Positions 1 to 6,051 of a stretch of DNA of 8,022 nucleotides are shown here, in pieces. A program made the position numbers and the translations under genes. The DNA comes from C7867-002 sp964637485 (GTDB taxonomy: Bacteria > Patescibacteriota > Minisyncoccia > Phycocordibacterales > PALSA-1337), in NCBI GenBank assembly GCA_964637485.1, contig CAZWUU010000025.1:1-8022 (forward strand), given 5' to 3'. The notes beneath the pieces are model-generated. The model was not told the DNA's origin and ran no database searches. It was given only the letters and a program-made list of their open reading frames with translations. Position 1 is the stretch's first letter. Each line of letters opens with the position of its first letter.

Positions 1-2071
1 CTGATGATATGCCTGTTCCTCCATATACTGATGAGAGAGTGCTGGTTGCTGATACCGTGCCTCCTACTGCTTGGAGAGGGCCTGTGAGAGATCCGATACC
101 TAGATTTGTTGTGTATAGGTTGGTGGATGTGGCACTTGTACCTGTAGCATTTGTAAATGTGACGCTCTGAAGTGTGCTAGAGCCGTATGCGACAAATTGC
201 TGGAATTTGGATACTGCGGTGGTTGATGTGGCCAAGAATGAATCAGCTACGATTCCTCCGGCAACCGCCAATGCCATGTATGGAGACGATGTGCCTATAC
301 CTACGTTTCCAGTATAAAAGTAAATGTCTGATCCGCTGTCTATCCACTGTGATGCGATTCCTGACATTCCCAAAGTTGAAGTAGAAACATAATCATAACC
401 ACCGACAGCATTCCCTACGAGTATCTTTCCATATTGAGGTGCTGTGGATGTTCCTGTACCGCCATTTGCGATCGCAAGAATTCCGCTCATGGTGATAGAA
501 CCGGAAGTCGTGATAGGACCGCCAGAGAAACTCAAGCCCGTAGTCCCACCGCTTACATCTATTGAAGTGACTGTTCCGCTTCCGCCTCCTCCGCCAATAT
601 TATTTATGATTGTCGTATTAGATCCGCCAGTCAATGTGAGGCCTCTGAATGCATTCGAGATATTAAGACCAATTATTTCAGTGAGTTGAGATCTCGTCAC
701 ATACTGACTCATGTCTACGTTTGTGTAGTCGGTACCATCGAAGAAGTTACCGCCCTCCAGTACTGACAAACGATTTGAAACTGAAGAATAATTTCTTTCA
801 GCCACAGATAATCTTCTCAAGAATGAATCGAGAGTCGATGTAGACAGATATTCCATCGATCCAAGATAAGAAACGGATGTACTGGCATAACTTGATGCCC
901 TGTACGCCGGACCCATGTAATAAGGCAACACCGCATAAGCGTTGAGTGAGGCACTTCCAGCACTTCGTATTGTCTCCTGATTGATAGCAATTCTGTTTCC
1001 ATCCTTATTTCCTCCGAACACACTCTGAACCGCGAGTACGGTACTATTTATTGCTCGTGTAAAGAACGAACCTATATTTACGAAGACATCACCGATCGAT
1101 GCACTTCCAGATGAAACCTGCGTAAATGTCTGACTGATGCCAGTTCCTATAGTCGACGGATACGATACATATATAGTACCAGCGATCAGTACGAGGACAG
1201 CCAAACTAGATGCAAAAATAGATCGCAAGTCACGAACAAATGGACTCTTCACTCGAGCCTTCGACAAATATTGCGAAACTATCGGTGCTACCACCTTCTT
1301 CTCAGCAAGGTCGATCGAATCTGATCTAACAGAATCATTCGGGACAACTTTAGCCTCCAGAATTTCAGGATTGATTTTTGTCTTCCTATTTAATTCAGGC
1401 AACAACGGCCTGTTATCACTAGCATAAGTGTATGACCGTTTCGGTGAAGACTTGTCAGATGAAATATTTGCGAATTCATTTCCAGAAACAATAGACGGCT
1501 GTCTCGCAGAAATAATATTTTTTGTATCTGTGACAGAATCTATCGGCGATACAACCTCAGGCAAAGATACTACTGAAGACAAGTGTGGTATTACGATCTC
1601 TGATACGACCGGAGCATTATCGACGACCGATATCGGGATCGATACCTCCTCCAGCCCCTTAACATCAGGCGTCTTATAATCGATTTTAGAGGGTTGATCT
1701 GATACGGGCTGTGCAACATTTACAACCTGAGGAACCACAACACTCTTCGAAACAGACGTGCTCAACGGACTTTCCTCAACAGACTCTTCAACTTGAACAC
1801 GGCTCTGTGTAGCCACATTTGATACCGGACTAGATGATGCGGAATACTTCTTAGAATACGATTCGTATCGCTTAACGAGTTCCTGATCGGAATTATTCTT
1901 ATAGTTTAGAAGTGACGTCTCGCAGACGTACCAAGATCTTCCCATCATGCGTGCTTCCACCTTTCCAGCTCTGCATAGCTGACCAATATAATCCTTGGAA
2001 TATTTAGTCATCTCGGCAGCTCGGCTGGACGAGATGTATATTTTTCCTTCGATTTCTAATTGATCTTTCAT
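1..2071 (-). CDS. Large surface protein: cytoplasmic HTH, one membrane span, tail-fibre-like repeats (C-terminus missing)
   Basis: The frame is open from ATG at 2071 to the left edge, giving 690 residues with no stop. Residues about 11-57 resemble a MerR/excisionase-type helix-turn-helix (ISSSRAAEMTKYSKDYIGQL, then a GK-V turn and GRSWYV wing). A Ser/Val/Pro-rich, apparently disordered linker reaches about residue 270. Basic residues (KARVKSPFVRDLR) then precede a membrane span at about 284-304 (SIFASSLAVLVLIAGTIYV), which predicts N-in/C-out topology. Outside are a short heptad-like helix (about 414-440), a GGGGSG hinge (about 493), and fibre-like motifs: ANGGTGTST (about 536), GNVGIGTSSP (about 588) and repeated ATST units. 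Such motifs are known from phage tail fibres and CPR surface proteins, so I infer an adhesin or attachment fibre. There is no cleavable signal peptide and no Shine-Dalgarno sequence. The missing end could carry an S74 endosialidase-chaperone domain; this is untested. Confidence 0.85.
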   Translation of the reverse strand, partial: MKDQLEIEGKIYISSSRAAEMTKYSKDYIGQLCRAGKVEARMMGRSWYVCETSLLNYKNNSDQELVKRYESYSKKYSASSSPVSNVATQSRVQVEESVEESPLSTSVSKSVVVPQVVNVAQPVSDQPSKIDYKTPDVKGLEEVSIPISVVDNAPVVSEIVIPHLSSVVSLPEVVSPIDSVTDTKNIISARQPSIVSGNEFANISSDKSSPKRSYTYASDNRPLLPELNRKTKINPEILEAKVVPNDSVRSDSIDLAEKKVVAPIVSQYLSKARVKSPFVRDLRSIFASSLAVLVLIAGTIYVSYPSTIGTGISQTFTQVSSGSASIGDVFVNIGSFFTRAINSTVLAVQSVFGGNKDGNRIAINQETIRSAGSASLNAYAVLPYYMGPAYRASSYASTSVSYLGSMEYLSTSTLDSFLRRLSVAERNYSSVSNRLSVLEGGNFFDGTDYTNVDMSQYVTRSQLTEIIGLNISNAFRGLTLTGGSNTTIINNIGGGGGSGTVTSIDVSGGTTGLSFSGGPITTSGSITMSGILAIANGGTGTSTAPQYGKILVGNAVGGYDYVSTSTLGMSGIASQWIDSGSDIYFYTGNVGIGTSSPYMALAVAGGIVADSFLATSTTAVSKFQQFVAYGSSTLQSVTFTNATGTSATSTNLYTTNLGIGSLTGPLQAVGGTVSATSTLSSVYGGTGISS

Positions 2072-2080
2072 TCAGTGATA

Positions 2081-2086
2081 ATTATA
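2081..2086 (-). promoter_or_regulatory. Candidate -10 box for the surface-protein gene
   Basis: A perfect TATAAT lies on the minus strand and ends 9 bases before the ATG at 2071. Transcription from it would start only about 2-4 bases before the start codon, giving a nearly leaderless mRNA. This agrees with the lack of a Shine-Dalgarno sequence. I see no good -35 at 16-18 bases spacing, and the site lies in AT-rich DNA where TATAAT can arise by chance. Confidence 0.35.
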
Positions 2087-2154
2087 TAATTTCAAAAAAA
2101 CTAATTTATGTTGATAACTCACAATATTTATTTTAATCAACACAAAGCGTTTAT

Positions 2155-2175
2155 ATGTCAAAATTTGATTGACAT
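2155..2175. promoter_or_regulatory. Dyad with outward-facing TTGACA hexamers; candidate operator or divergent -35 elements
   Basis: The 7-base arms ATGTCAA and TTGACAT are perfect reverse complements around a 7-base spacer. Each arm contains the consensus -35 hexamer TTGACA, one pointing left (2161-2156, minus) and one pointing right (2169-2174, plus). On the plus strand, AAAAAT lies 17 bases downstream as a fair -10. On the minus strand only poor -10 matches lie at the expected distance. It may be a protein-binding site, a divergent promoter core, or both. Confidence 0.4.
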
Positions 2176-2272
2176 GTTTAAAAAAACAAGAAAAAATTCA
2201 AAAAAAACGAAAGCGGAACCGAAAGTTTCAATCATCCGAAAAATGTCACTCGACCATAGTGCTGATACAATA

Positions 2273-2383
2273 TTTATCAACGTCAAAACTGGCACCTGGC
2301 AGAGTTATACACAGACTGACTGTACAAATATATACAAATCCTTGCTAAAATATCCTATATCAGTATTAGTCTTTATCAACGTC
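2273..2383. repeat. 12-base direct repeat TTTATCAACGTC, two copies 99 bases apart
   Basis: Exact copies occur at 2273-2284 and 2372-2383. The second lies between the candidate -10 and the start codon of the HTH gene, where a bound repressor would block transcription. Looser relatives are TAATCAACAC near 2135 and TATCAATGTT around the start codon. An operator role is inferred from position only. Confidence 0.4.
2343..2351 (+). promoter_or_regulatory. Candidate extended -10 promoter of the small HTH gene
   Basis: TGCTAAAAT is an extended -10 (TGn plus TAAAAT), and it would place the transcript start near 2358, about 30 bases before the ATG. The same 11 bases, TGCTAAAATAT, recur at 2994-3004 at a similar distance from gatB, which supports both as promoters. 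There is no good -35, as is common with extended -10 promoters. Confidence 0.45.
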
Positions 2384-2388
2384 TATCA

Positions 2389-2637
2389 ATGTTTAATCAG
2401 GAGGAAAAATACATAACAATCAAGCAGGCCTCTAAAATGCTAGGGGTTACACCACTTACATTGAGGAACTGGGATAATAAGGGCAAGCTAGTTGCACATC
2501 GCCACCCTCTTAACAATTACAGAGTTTATAAGCATAGTGATATATCCCGACTACTTACGGAGATCTCTGCCAATACTAAGTCAGTCAGTATACGCCCTCA
2601 TAAGATTGTACGTAGGCTAGCTGTTAAGCACCTATAA
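2389..2637 (+). CDS. Small MerR/excisionase-like helix-turn-helix DNA-binding protein
   Basis: The protein has 82 residues. Residues about 8-55 form a winged HTH: YITIKQASKMLGVTPLTLRN gives the helix-turn-helix, then WDNKGKLVA and the wing HPLNNYRVYKHSDISRLL. This pattern is typical of MerR-like regulators, phage excisionases and the N-terminus of IS607-type recombinases. No effector or catalytic domain follows, only a basic tail (RPHKIVRRLAVKHL) that could add DNA contacts. The ATG at 2389 is the first start after the in-frame TGA at 2317. No Shine-Dalgarno sequence precedes it, but AGGAGG lies inside the frame at 2399-2404, eight bases before an ATA codon, so the start is not fully settled. 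It is divergent from the surface-protein gene, whose own N-terminus has a related fold. It probably acts as a transcription factor for nearby DNA, though its targets cannot be read from the sequence. Confidence 0.82.
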   Translation: MFNQEEKYITIKQASKMLGVTPLTLRNWDNKGKLVAHRHPLNNYRVYKHSDISRLLTEISANTKSVSIRPHKIVRRLAVKHL

Positions 2638-2726
2638 TTCTTGATGTTTGGATTGTTGTTTATCGTGCCGGATGCTTTGTGGAGATAAGGATATATTTTA
2701 TCACCTATACGATATGTCCTATTGAT

Positions 2727-2775
2727 ACTCATCCGAGATGACGCTTAAAATAAGGTCATCTCGGATGAGTCTTTG
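2727..2775 (+). terminator. Perfect 16-bp inverted repeat, probable terminator of the small HTH gene
   Basis: The arm ACTCATCCGAGATGAC (2727-2742) pairs exactly with 2755-2770. An inner CTTA/TAAG stem continues it beyond one bulged G. It starts 89 bases after the HTH gene's stop. The following CTTTGTT is only a weak U-tract, so termination is likely but not textbook. A protein-binding palindrome or a structured RNA is the alternative. Confidence 0.55.
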
Positions 2776-2993
2776 TTACTGTATTCAACAATATTTGTCA
2801 TATGTCCAATTATCTAGCACTATTTTTGATTTAGATTGTGCTTCTTTATCATGCTTGTTTTTTGCCTGAGAGGTCTTCTGCAAGGTTCTGATCCATGCTT
2901 GGTCTATATTGCTACAGGCTCCTTCGATCTATATGGCTATATTATGCCAAATGTAACAACGATGATTCAGTATATACATGTTTTACTATTTCA

Positions 2994-3002
2994 TGCTAAA
3001 AT
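2994..3002 (+). promoter_or_regulatory. Candidate extended -10 promoter of gatB
   Basis: TGCTAAAAT matches an extended -10. It predicts a transcript start near 3009 and a leader of about 25 bases before the gatB ATG. It is identical to the candidate promoter at 2343-2351. No clear -35 hexamer is visible at the usual spacing. Confidence 0.45.
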
Positions 3003-3033
3003 ATGGCTATAAATCAACATAATTGCGATATAA

Positions 3034-4479
3034 ATGACATATATACCTACAATCGGACTAGAAATACATGCGGAGCTTAAAACAAGATCCAAAATGTTTT
3101 GCGCCTGCAAGAATGATCCAGACGAGGAAACGCCAAATATGAACGTCTGCCCTATATGTATGGGACATCCTGGCACTTTGCCAGTCTTAAACAAGGAAGC
3201 CATCAAGCACGTGCTTAAAATAGGATTAGCCGTCAATGGAGATGTGGCAGACTTTACAGAATGGGACAGGAAAAATTATTTTTATCCTGATATTCCGAAA
3301 GGTTATCAAATAAGCCAGTACAAATACCCTCTCATATCGAACGGCACTCTAGCCGGAGTAGATCTCGAACGCATCCATCTGGAAGAAGACACCGCCCAGT
3401 CCACACATGACACTCATAAAATGAGCTTGGTAAATTTTAATCGTTCCGGAGTACCGCTTATGGAGTTAGTGACCAAGCCAGTCATACATGATGCTGATAC
3501 AGCTACAAATTTTGCCAAAGAGCTCCAGTTGCTATTGCGTACACTGGGCATAGCAGAAGCAAATATGGAAAAAGGCGAAATGCGAGTAGAAGCAAATATT
3601 TCAGTCGCCACTGAGTCAGATACAAAAAATAAAAGATTCGGCACAAAGACAGAAGTAAAAAATTTGAACTCATTCAGATCAGTCGGCAATGCGATCGAGT
3701 ACGAGATCGACCGTCAGATAAAAATCCTTGAGTCTGGAAAAAAAGTTGTACAAGAGACCCGGGGGTGGGACGATGAGAAGGAGGAAACTTATTCTCAACG
3801 CTCGAAGGAAAGTTCACATGACTACCGATACTTCCCTGACCCGGACATACCCAAGGTTCGAATTTCTGAAATATCTGATTTCAAAAAAGAAAATCTCTTA
3901 CGAGAAATTCCTGAGCTACCAGAGATGAAGCGCGAACGTCTCCGCACATCGCTGTCTTTGACCGACAAGGAGGTCGCCATGCTGGTCGACTCACCTTCCC
4001 TTTTGACATATCTCGACAGCGTACTCAAAGTTACGAAAGACGACAAAGCTATTCGCAAGCTTGTCGTGAATTATATTCTCTCTGACTTCATGGGAATGCT
4101 AAAGAGAGAAAAGATTCCTCTTGAAAATATCGGTACTACTATTTCACCTGCAAACTTTTCGGAGATGATAATGATGCTTGTAAGCGGATCTATCTCATCG
4201 AGAGGGGCGAAAGATCTCTTACCGCTCATGATGCAAAGTCCGAACGTATCTCCGAGCGAGCTGGTAACCAAGCATTCACTCATTCAGCAGAATGACTCCA
4301 ACCAGATCGCTCCCATAATTGATAAGATCATTCAGGACAATCCGAAAGCGGTATCCGAATATAAAGCCGGTAAGATTGCATCTTTGCAATTCCTCATAGG
4401 TCAGGCAATGCGCGCTACCAAGGGCTCTGCCAACCCAGAAATGCTTAGAAAGCTCTTCAGCGACAAGCTCATGTACTAG
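3034..4479 (+). CDS. gatB: Aspartyl/glutamyl-tRNA(Asn/Gln) amidotransferase subunit B
   Basis: GatB binds misacylated Glu-tRNA(Gln) or Asp-tRNA(Asn) in the cytoplasmic GatCAB complex and phosphorylates the carboxylate, which is then amidated with ammonia from GatA. The 481 residues match the family's usual length. Visible signatures are TIGLEIHAEL (E10 and H12 are expected metal ligands), a CxC/CxxC set (C23, C25, C39, C42; probable zinc site) with CPICMGHPGTLPVLN, YFYPDIPKGYQISQY (82-96), HLEED (115-119), GVPLMELVTKPV (139-150), TRGWDDEKEETYSQRSKE and DYRYFPDPDIP. The C-terminal YqeY-like tail (about 335-481) contains FLIGQAMRATKGSANPEMLR. The VDxNR motif that I recall for the family is VNFNR here. 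No Shine-Dalgarno sequence precedes the ATG. gatA and gatC are not adjacent: gatB appears to be transcribed alone between its own promoter and terminator. It ends with TAG. Confidence 0.97.
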   Translation: MTYIPTIGLEIHAELKTRSKMFCACKNDPDEETPNMNVCPICMGHPGTLPVLNKEAIKHVLKIGLAVNGDVADFTEWDRKNYFYPDIPKGYQISQYKYPLISNGTLAGVDLERIHLEEDTAQSTHDTHKMSLVNFNRSGVPLMELVTKPVIHDADTATNFAKELQLLLRTLGIAEANMEKGEMRVEANISVATESDTKNKRFGTKTEVKNLNSFRSVGNAIEYEIDRQIKILESGKKVVQETRGWDDEKEETYSQRSKESSHDYRYFPDPDIPKVRISEISDFKKENLLREIPELPEMKRERLRTSLSLTDKEVAMLVDSPSLLTYLDSVLKVTKDDKAIRKLVVNYILSDFMGMLKREKIPLENIGTTISPANFSEMIMMLVSGSISSRGAKDLLPLMMQSPNVSPSELVTKHSLIQQNDSNQIAPIIDKIIQDNPKAVSEYKAGKIASLQFLIGQAMRATKGSANPEMLRKLFSDKLMY

Positions 4480-4490
4480 TATTTAAACCT

Positions 4491-4536
4491 TGATAAACAT
4501 ATAAAAAAATCGCTCAATATGAGCGTTTTTTTATCA
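4491..4536. terminator. Bidirectional intrinsic terminator shared by gatB and obg
   Basis: CGCTC (4511-4515) pairs with GAGCG (4521-4525) around an AATAT loop, with seven T after it and seven A before it. It therefore reads as hairpin plus U-tract on both strands. The A and T tracts can pair and lengthen the stem past a bulged T, and outer TGATAAA (4491-4497) and TTTATCA (4530-4536) are complementary too. It sits 31 bases after the gatB stop, measured to the stem, between converging genes. Confidence 0.85.
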
Positions 4537-4537
4537 G

Positions 4538-4554
4538 AAACCTTGATAAGGTTT
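4538..4554. repeat. Second small hairpin sharing a 12-base repeat with the gatB 3' side
   Basis: AAACCTT and AAGGTTT are perfect reverse complements around GAT. Its left part, AAACCTTGATAA (4538-4549), also occurs at 4485-4496, so two copies flank the main terminator. On the minus strand this hairpin lies 27 bases after the obg stop and may assist obg 3' end formation. Confidence 0.5.
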
Positions 4555-4581
4555 TATACTCCCTACCCTATATGTATATCG

Positions 4582-5553
4582 CTATTTTTGAACACTTTTT
4601 ATAATGGACTCGGAGATTTCCTTCAACGATTTGTCGTCCAACACAGATACAGTCAGCACATCCTTATCTATTTTTTTGAAATCATTCACAGCCTTTTTGA
4701 TGACATCCGGCGATACAATATCTGTCTTTGTCATTATGATTATCTCGGATTTTTCAACCAATTTCTCATCAAATTTTTCCAGCTCCTTTCGCACAATTTT
4801 ATATGTCTCGACTGGATTTTCATTTTCGAGTGATACGAGGTGGACCAGGGTTTTTGTCCTTCTCACATGCTTCAAAAACTTGTGACCGAGGCCTTTACCT
4901 TCCGAGGCGCCCTCTATGAGTCCTGGTAGATCTGCGAGTATATCTCCTCCACGAAGTGCTCCTAGATTTGGATCAAGTGTGGTAAAGGCATAATTTCCCA
5001 CCTTGGCATTTGCCTTCGTGAGCGCGTTTAGAAGACTGGTCTTCCCAGCATTCGGAAGGCCGATCAATCCAACATCAGCTATAAGATTTAGCTCGACCGC
5101 AAAGTCAGCTTCTTCGCCTTGAGTGCCTGTCGTTGATTGCATCGGGCGCACGTTTGTCGATGCTTTGAAATGTTCATTACCCAGTCCGCCCCGTCCTCCG
5201 TGCAATATTTTTTCTAGCTGACCCTCTTCGATAAGCTCCACCACCCTGTTTGTTTTCTCATTTCGAATGATCGAACCTATAGGAAGTTCTATGATGCAAT
5301 CAGTCCCCGCTATGCCTTGTCGGCTTGAATTCTGTCCGTCGCTACCGTTACCTGCAGAGAAATTTTTTATCGACTTATGTCTCGATAGGATGTTGATGTC
5401 TCTGACGGCCTTCACATAGACGTCACCGCCTCTTCCCCCATTGCCACCGGCAGCACCTGAGAATTCCTTATGCTTTTCGTGGCGCCAACGAACAACCCCG
5501 TGACCGCCGTTACCAGCTTTCGCATGAAAATGTATTTCGTCTATGAGTGCCAT
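4582..5553 (-). CDS. obg: Obg-family GTPase without C-terminal extension
   Basis: Obg/CgtA is a ribosome-associated GTPase that acts in late 50S assembly and growth control. Residues 1-157 form the glycine-rich Obg fold (AKAGNGGHG, GGNGGRGGDV, GGRGGLGNEHF). The G domain follows: G1 GLPNAGKTS (165-173), G2 FTTLDPNLG (190-198), G3 DLPGLIEGASEGKGLG (208-223), and G4 TKTD (275-278) instead of the usual NKxD. G5 is probably the SV at about 303-304. The G2-G3 hairpin is a few residues shorter than in well-known Obg proteins. At 323 residues it ends with the G domain, so the OCT or other C-terminal tail is absent. The gene begins 12 bases after the MTH1-like Nudix stop, without a Shine-Dalgarno sequence, and is the last gene of the cluster before a terminator. 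It ends with TAG. Confidence 0.96.
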   Translation of the reverse strand: MALIDEIHFHAKAGNGGHGVVRWRHEKHKEFSGAAGGNGGRGGDVYVKAVRDINILSRHKSIKNFSAGNGSDGQNSSRQGIAGTDCIIELPIGSIIRNEKTNRVVELIEEGQLEKILHGGRGGLGNEHFKASTNVRPMQSTTGTQGEEADFAVELNLIADVGLIGLPNAGKTSLLNALTKANAKVGNYAFTTLDPNLGALRGGDILADLPGLIEGASEGKGLGHKFLKHVRRTKTLVHLVSLENENPVETYKIVRKELEKFDEKLVEKSEIIIMTKTDIVSPDVIKKAVNDFKKIDKDVLTVSVLDDKSLKEISESIIKSVQK

Positions 5554-5565
5554 GAGCTACTTATA

Positions 5566-6051
5566 TCAGAAATCAGTCACTTCTTCCAGCACTCTATCTA
5601 ATATCTTTGATTCATATTCAGAGCTAGATGGTTTATCGAAGACAAATTTACCTCGAAACTTTCTACCCTTTATGAAGAGCGGCATCCAATATAGATCATC
5701 TGGCCACATATTCTTGAATGGTATTTCCATGAAATCAAACCAGGCCGGCTTCATCTCCTCGCTCTCCTTCGGCTCACCTTCATATTCATGGACCTTGAAT
5801 ATATGGACCTCCAGATATTCGGGGTTATTTTCAAAATGAAAATCCAGTATTCCCTGTTTTTCCATAAAAACGGGCTCTATACCGCACTCTTCTATCATTT
5901 CTCGCCTCGCTGCAGCTTCAATGGACTCTCCCGGCTTAACTTTGCCGCCAAAACCGTTCCATCTACCTTCGCCGAACCCTCGCTTTTTCATACCCAGAAG
6001 CACTCGAGGGTGCTGATGTACCACACACAGAGTAAGTACTTTTTTATTCAT
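5566..6051 (-). CDS. MTH1/NUDT1-like Nudix hydrolase (probable oxidised purine dNTP diphosphatase)
   Basis: This 161-residue protein has a complete Nudix box at residues 36-58: G36, E42, then REMIEECGI with R50, E51, E54 and E55. It resembles human MTH1 beyond the box. GRWNGFGGKV (29-38) carries the asparagine equivalent to MTH1 N33, and PFKNMWPDDLYW (111-122) carries W116, D118 and D119, equivalent to MTH1 W117, D119 and D120, which recognise the oxidised base. I therefore infer hydrolysis of 8-oxo-dGTP or 2-hydroxy-dATP to the monophosphate, which keeps damaged nucleotides out of DNA. Residues from about 141 form a polar helical tail. Its ATG overlaps the end of the upstream Nudix gene by 8 bases, implying translational coupling, and it ends with TGA. 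Substrate choice is inferred from motifs only. Confidence 0.92.
   Translation of the reverse strand: MNKKVLTLCVVHQHPRVLLGMKKRGFGEGRWNGFGGKVKPGESIEAAARREMIEECGIEPVFMEKQGILDFHFENNPEYLEVHIFKVHEYEGEPKESEEMKPAWFDFMEIPFKNMWPDDLYWMPLFIKGRKFRGKFVFDKPSSSEYESKILDRVLEEVTDF

Larger units (their letters stand above)
2072..2388. other. Divergent intergenic region between two HTH-protein genes
   Basis: This 317-base, AT-rich stretch with several A-tracts separates the start of the surface-protein gene from the start of the small HTH gene. I see no convincing gene in it. It holds a TATAAT close to the left gene, a 21-base dyad, a 12-base direct repeat and an extended -10 in front of the right gene. It is the natural place for control of both genes. 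Confidence 0.7.
2638..3033. other. Non-coding region between the small HTH gene and gatB
   Basis: No convincing gene is seen in these 396 bases in any frame. It contains an imperfect hairpin at 2681-2705, a perfect 16-base inverted repeat at 2727-2770, and an 11-base direct repeat ATATGGCTATA at 2931-2941 and 3001-3011. The gatB promoter candidate overlaps the last of these. The stretch 2775-2930 shows nothing I can name. It is long for a compact CPR-type genome, so a small RNA or decayed gene is possible. Confidence 0.6.

Noticed and set aside
187..1679. Four plus-strand open frames (187-384, 444-689, 1137-1427, 1428-1679) and a minus-strand one (817-1023)
   Set aside because: They are shadows of the continuous minus-strand surface-protein frame, which has clear domain logic over the same bases.
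2108..2416. A 102-residue plus-strand open frame in the divergent intergenic region (inner start at 2174)
   Set aside because: It has no recognisable domain. Its lysine-rich start comes from A-tracts, it lacks a ribosome binding site, it runs over the start of the HTH gene in another frame, and the dyad and promoter candidates lie inside it. A real gene is not excluded.
2389..2637. The small HTH gene as a broken IS607-type transposase
   Set aside because: The fold is similar, but no recombinase remnant follows in any frame, the gene ends cleanly with TAA, and it has its own promoter candidate.
2727..2770. The inverted repeat as terminal repeats of an insertion sequence or as an integration site
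   Set aside because: The arms are only 12 bases apart with nothing between them, and there is no transposase or integrase. A hairpin terminator explains it better.
2860..2935. Riboswitch or T-box leader for gatB (segment with GCCTGAGAGGTC and GATCCATGC)
   Set aside because: I could not build a consensus aptamer or a T-box sequence from it, and no terminator hairpin lies between it and gatB.
2991..4283. Minus-strand open frames antisense to gatB, and the plus-strand frame 3728-3928
   Set aside because: gatB is complete and strongly conserved in its own frame; these show no domain of their own.
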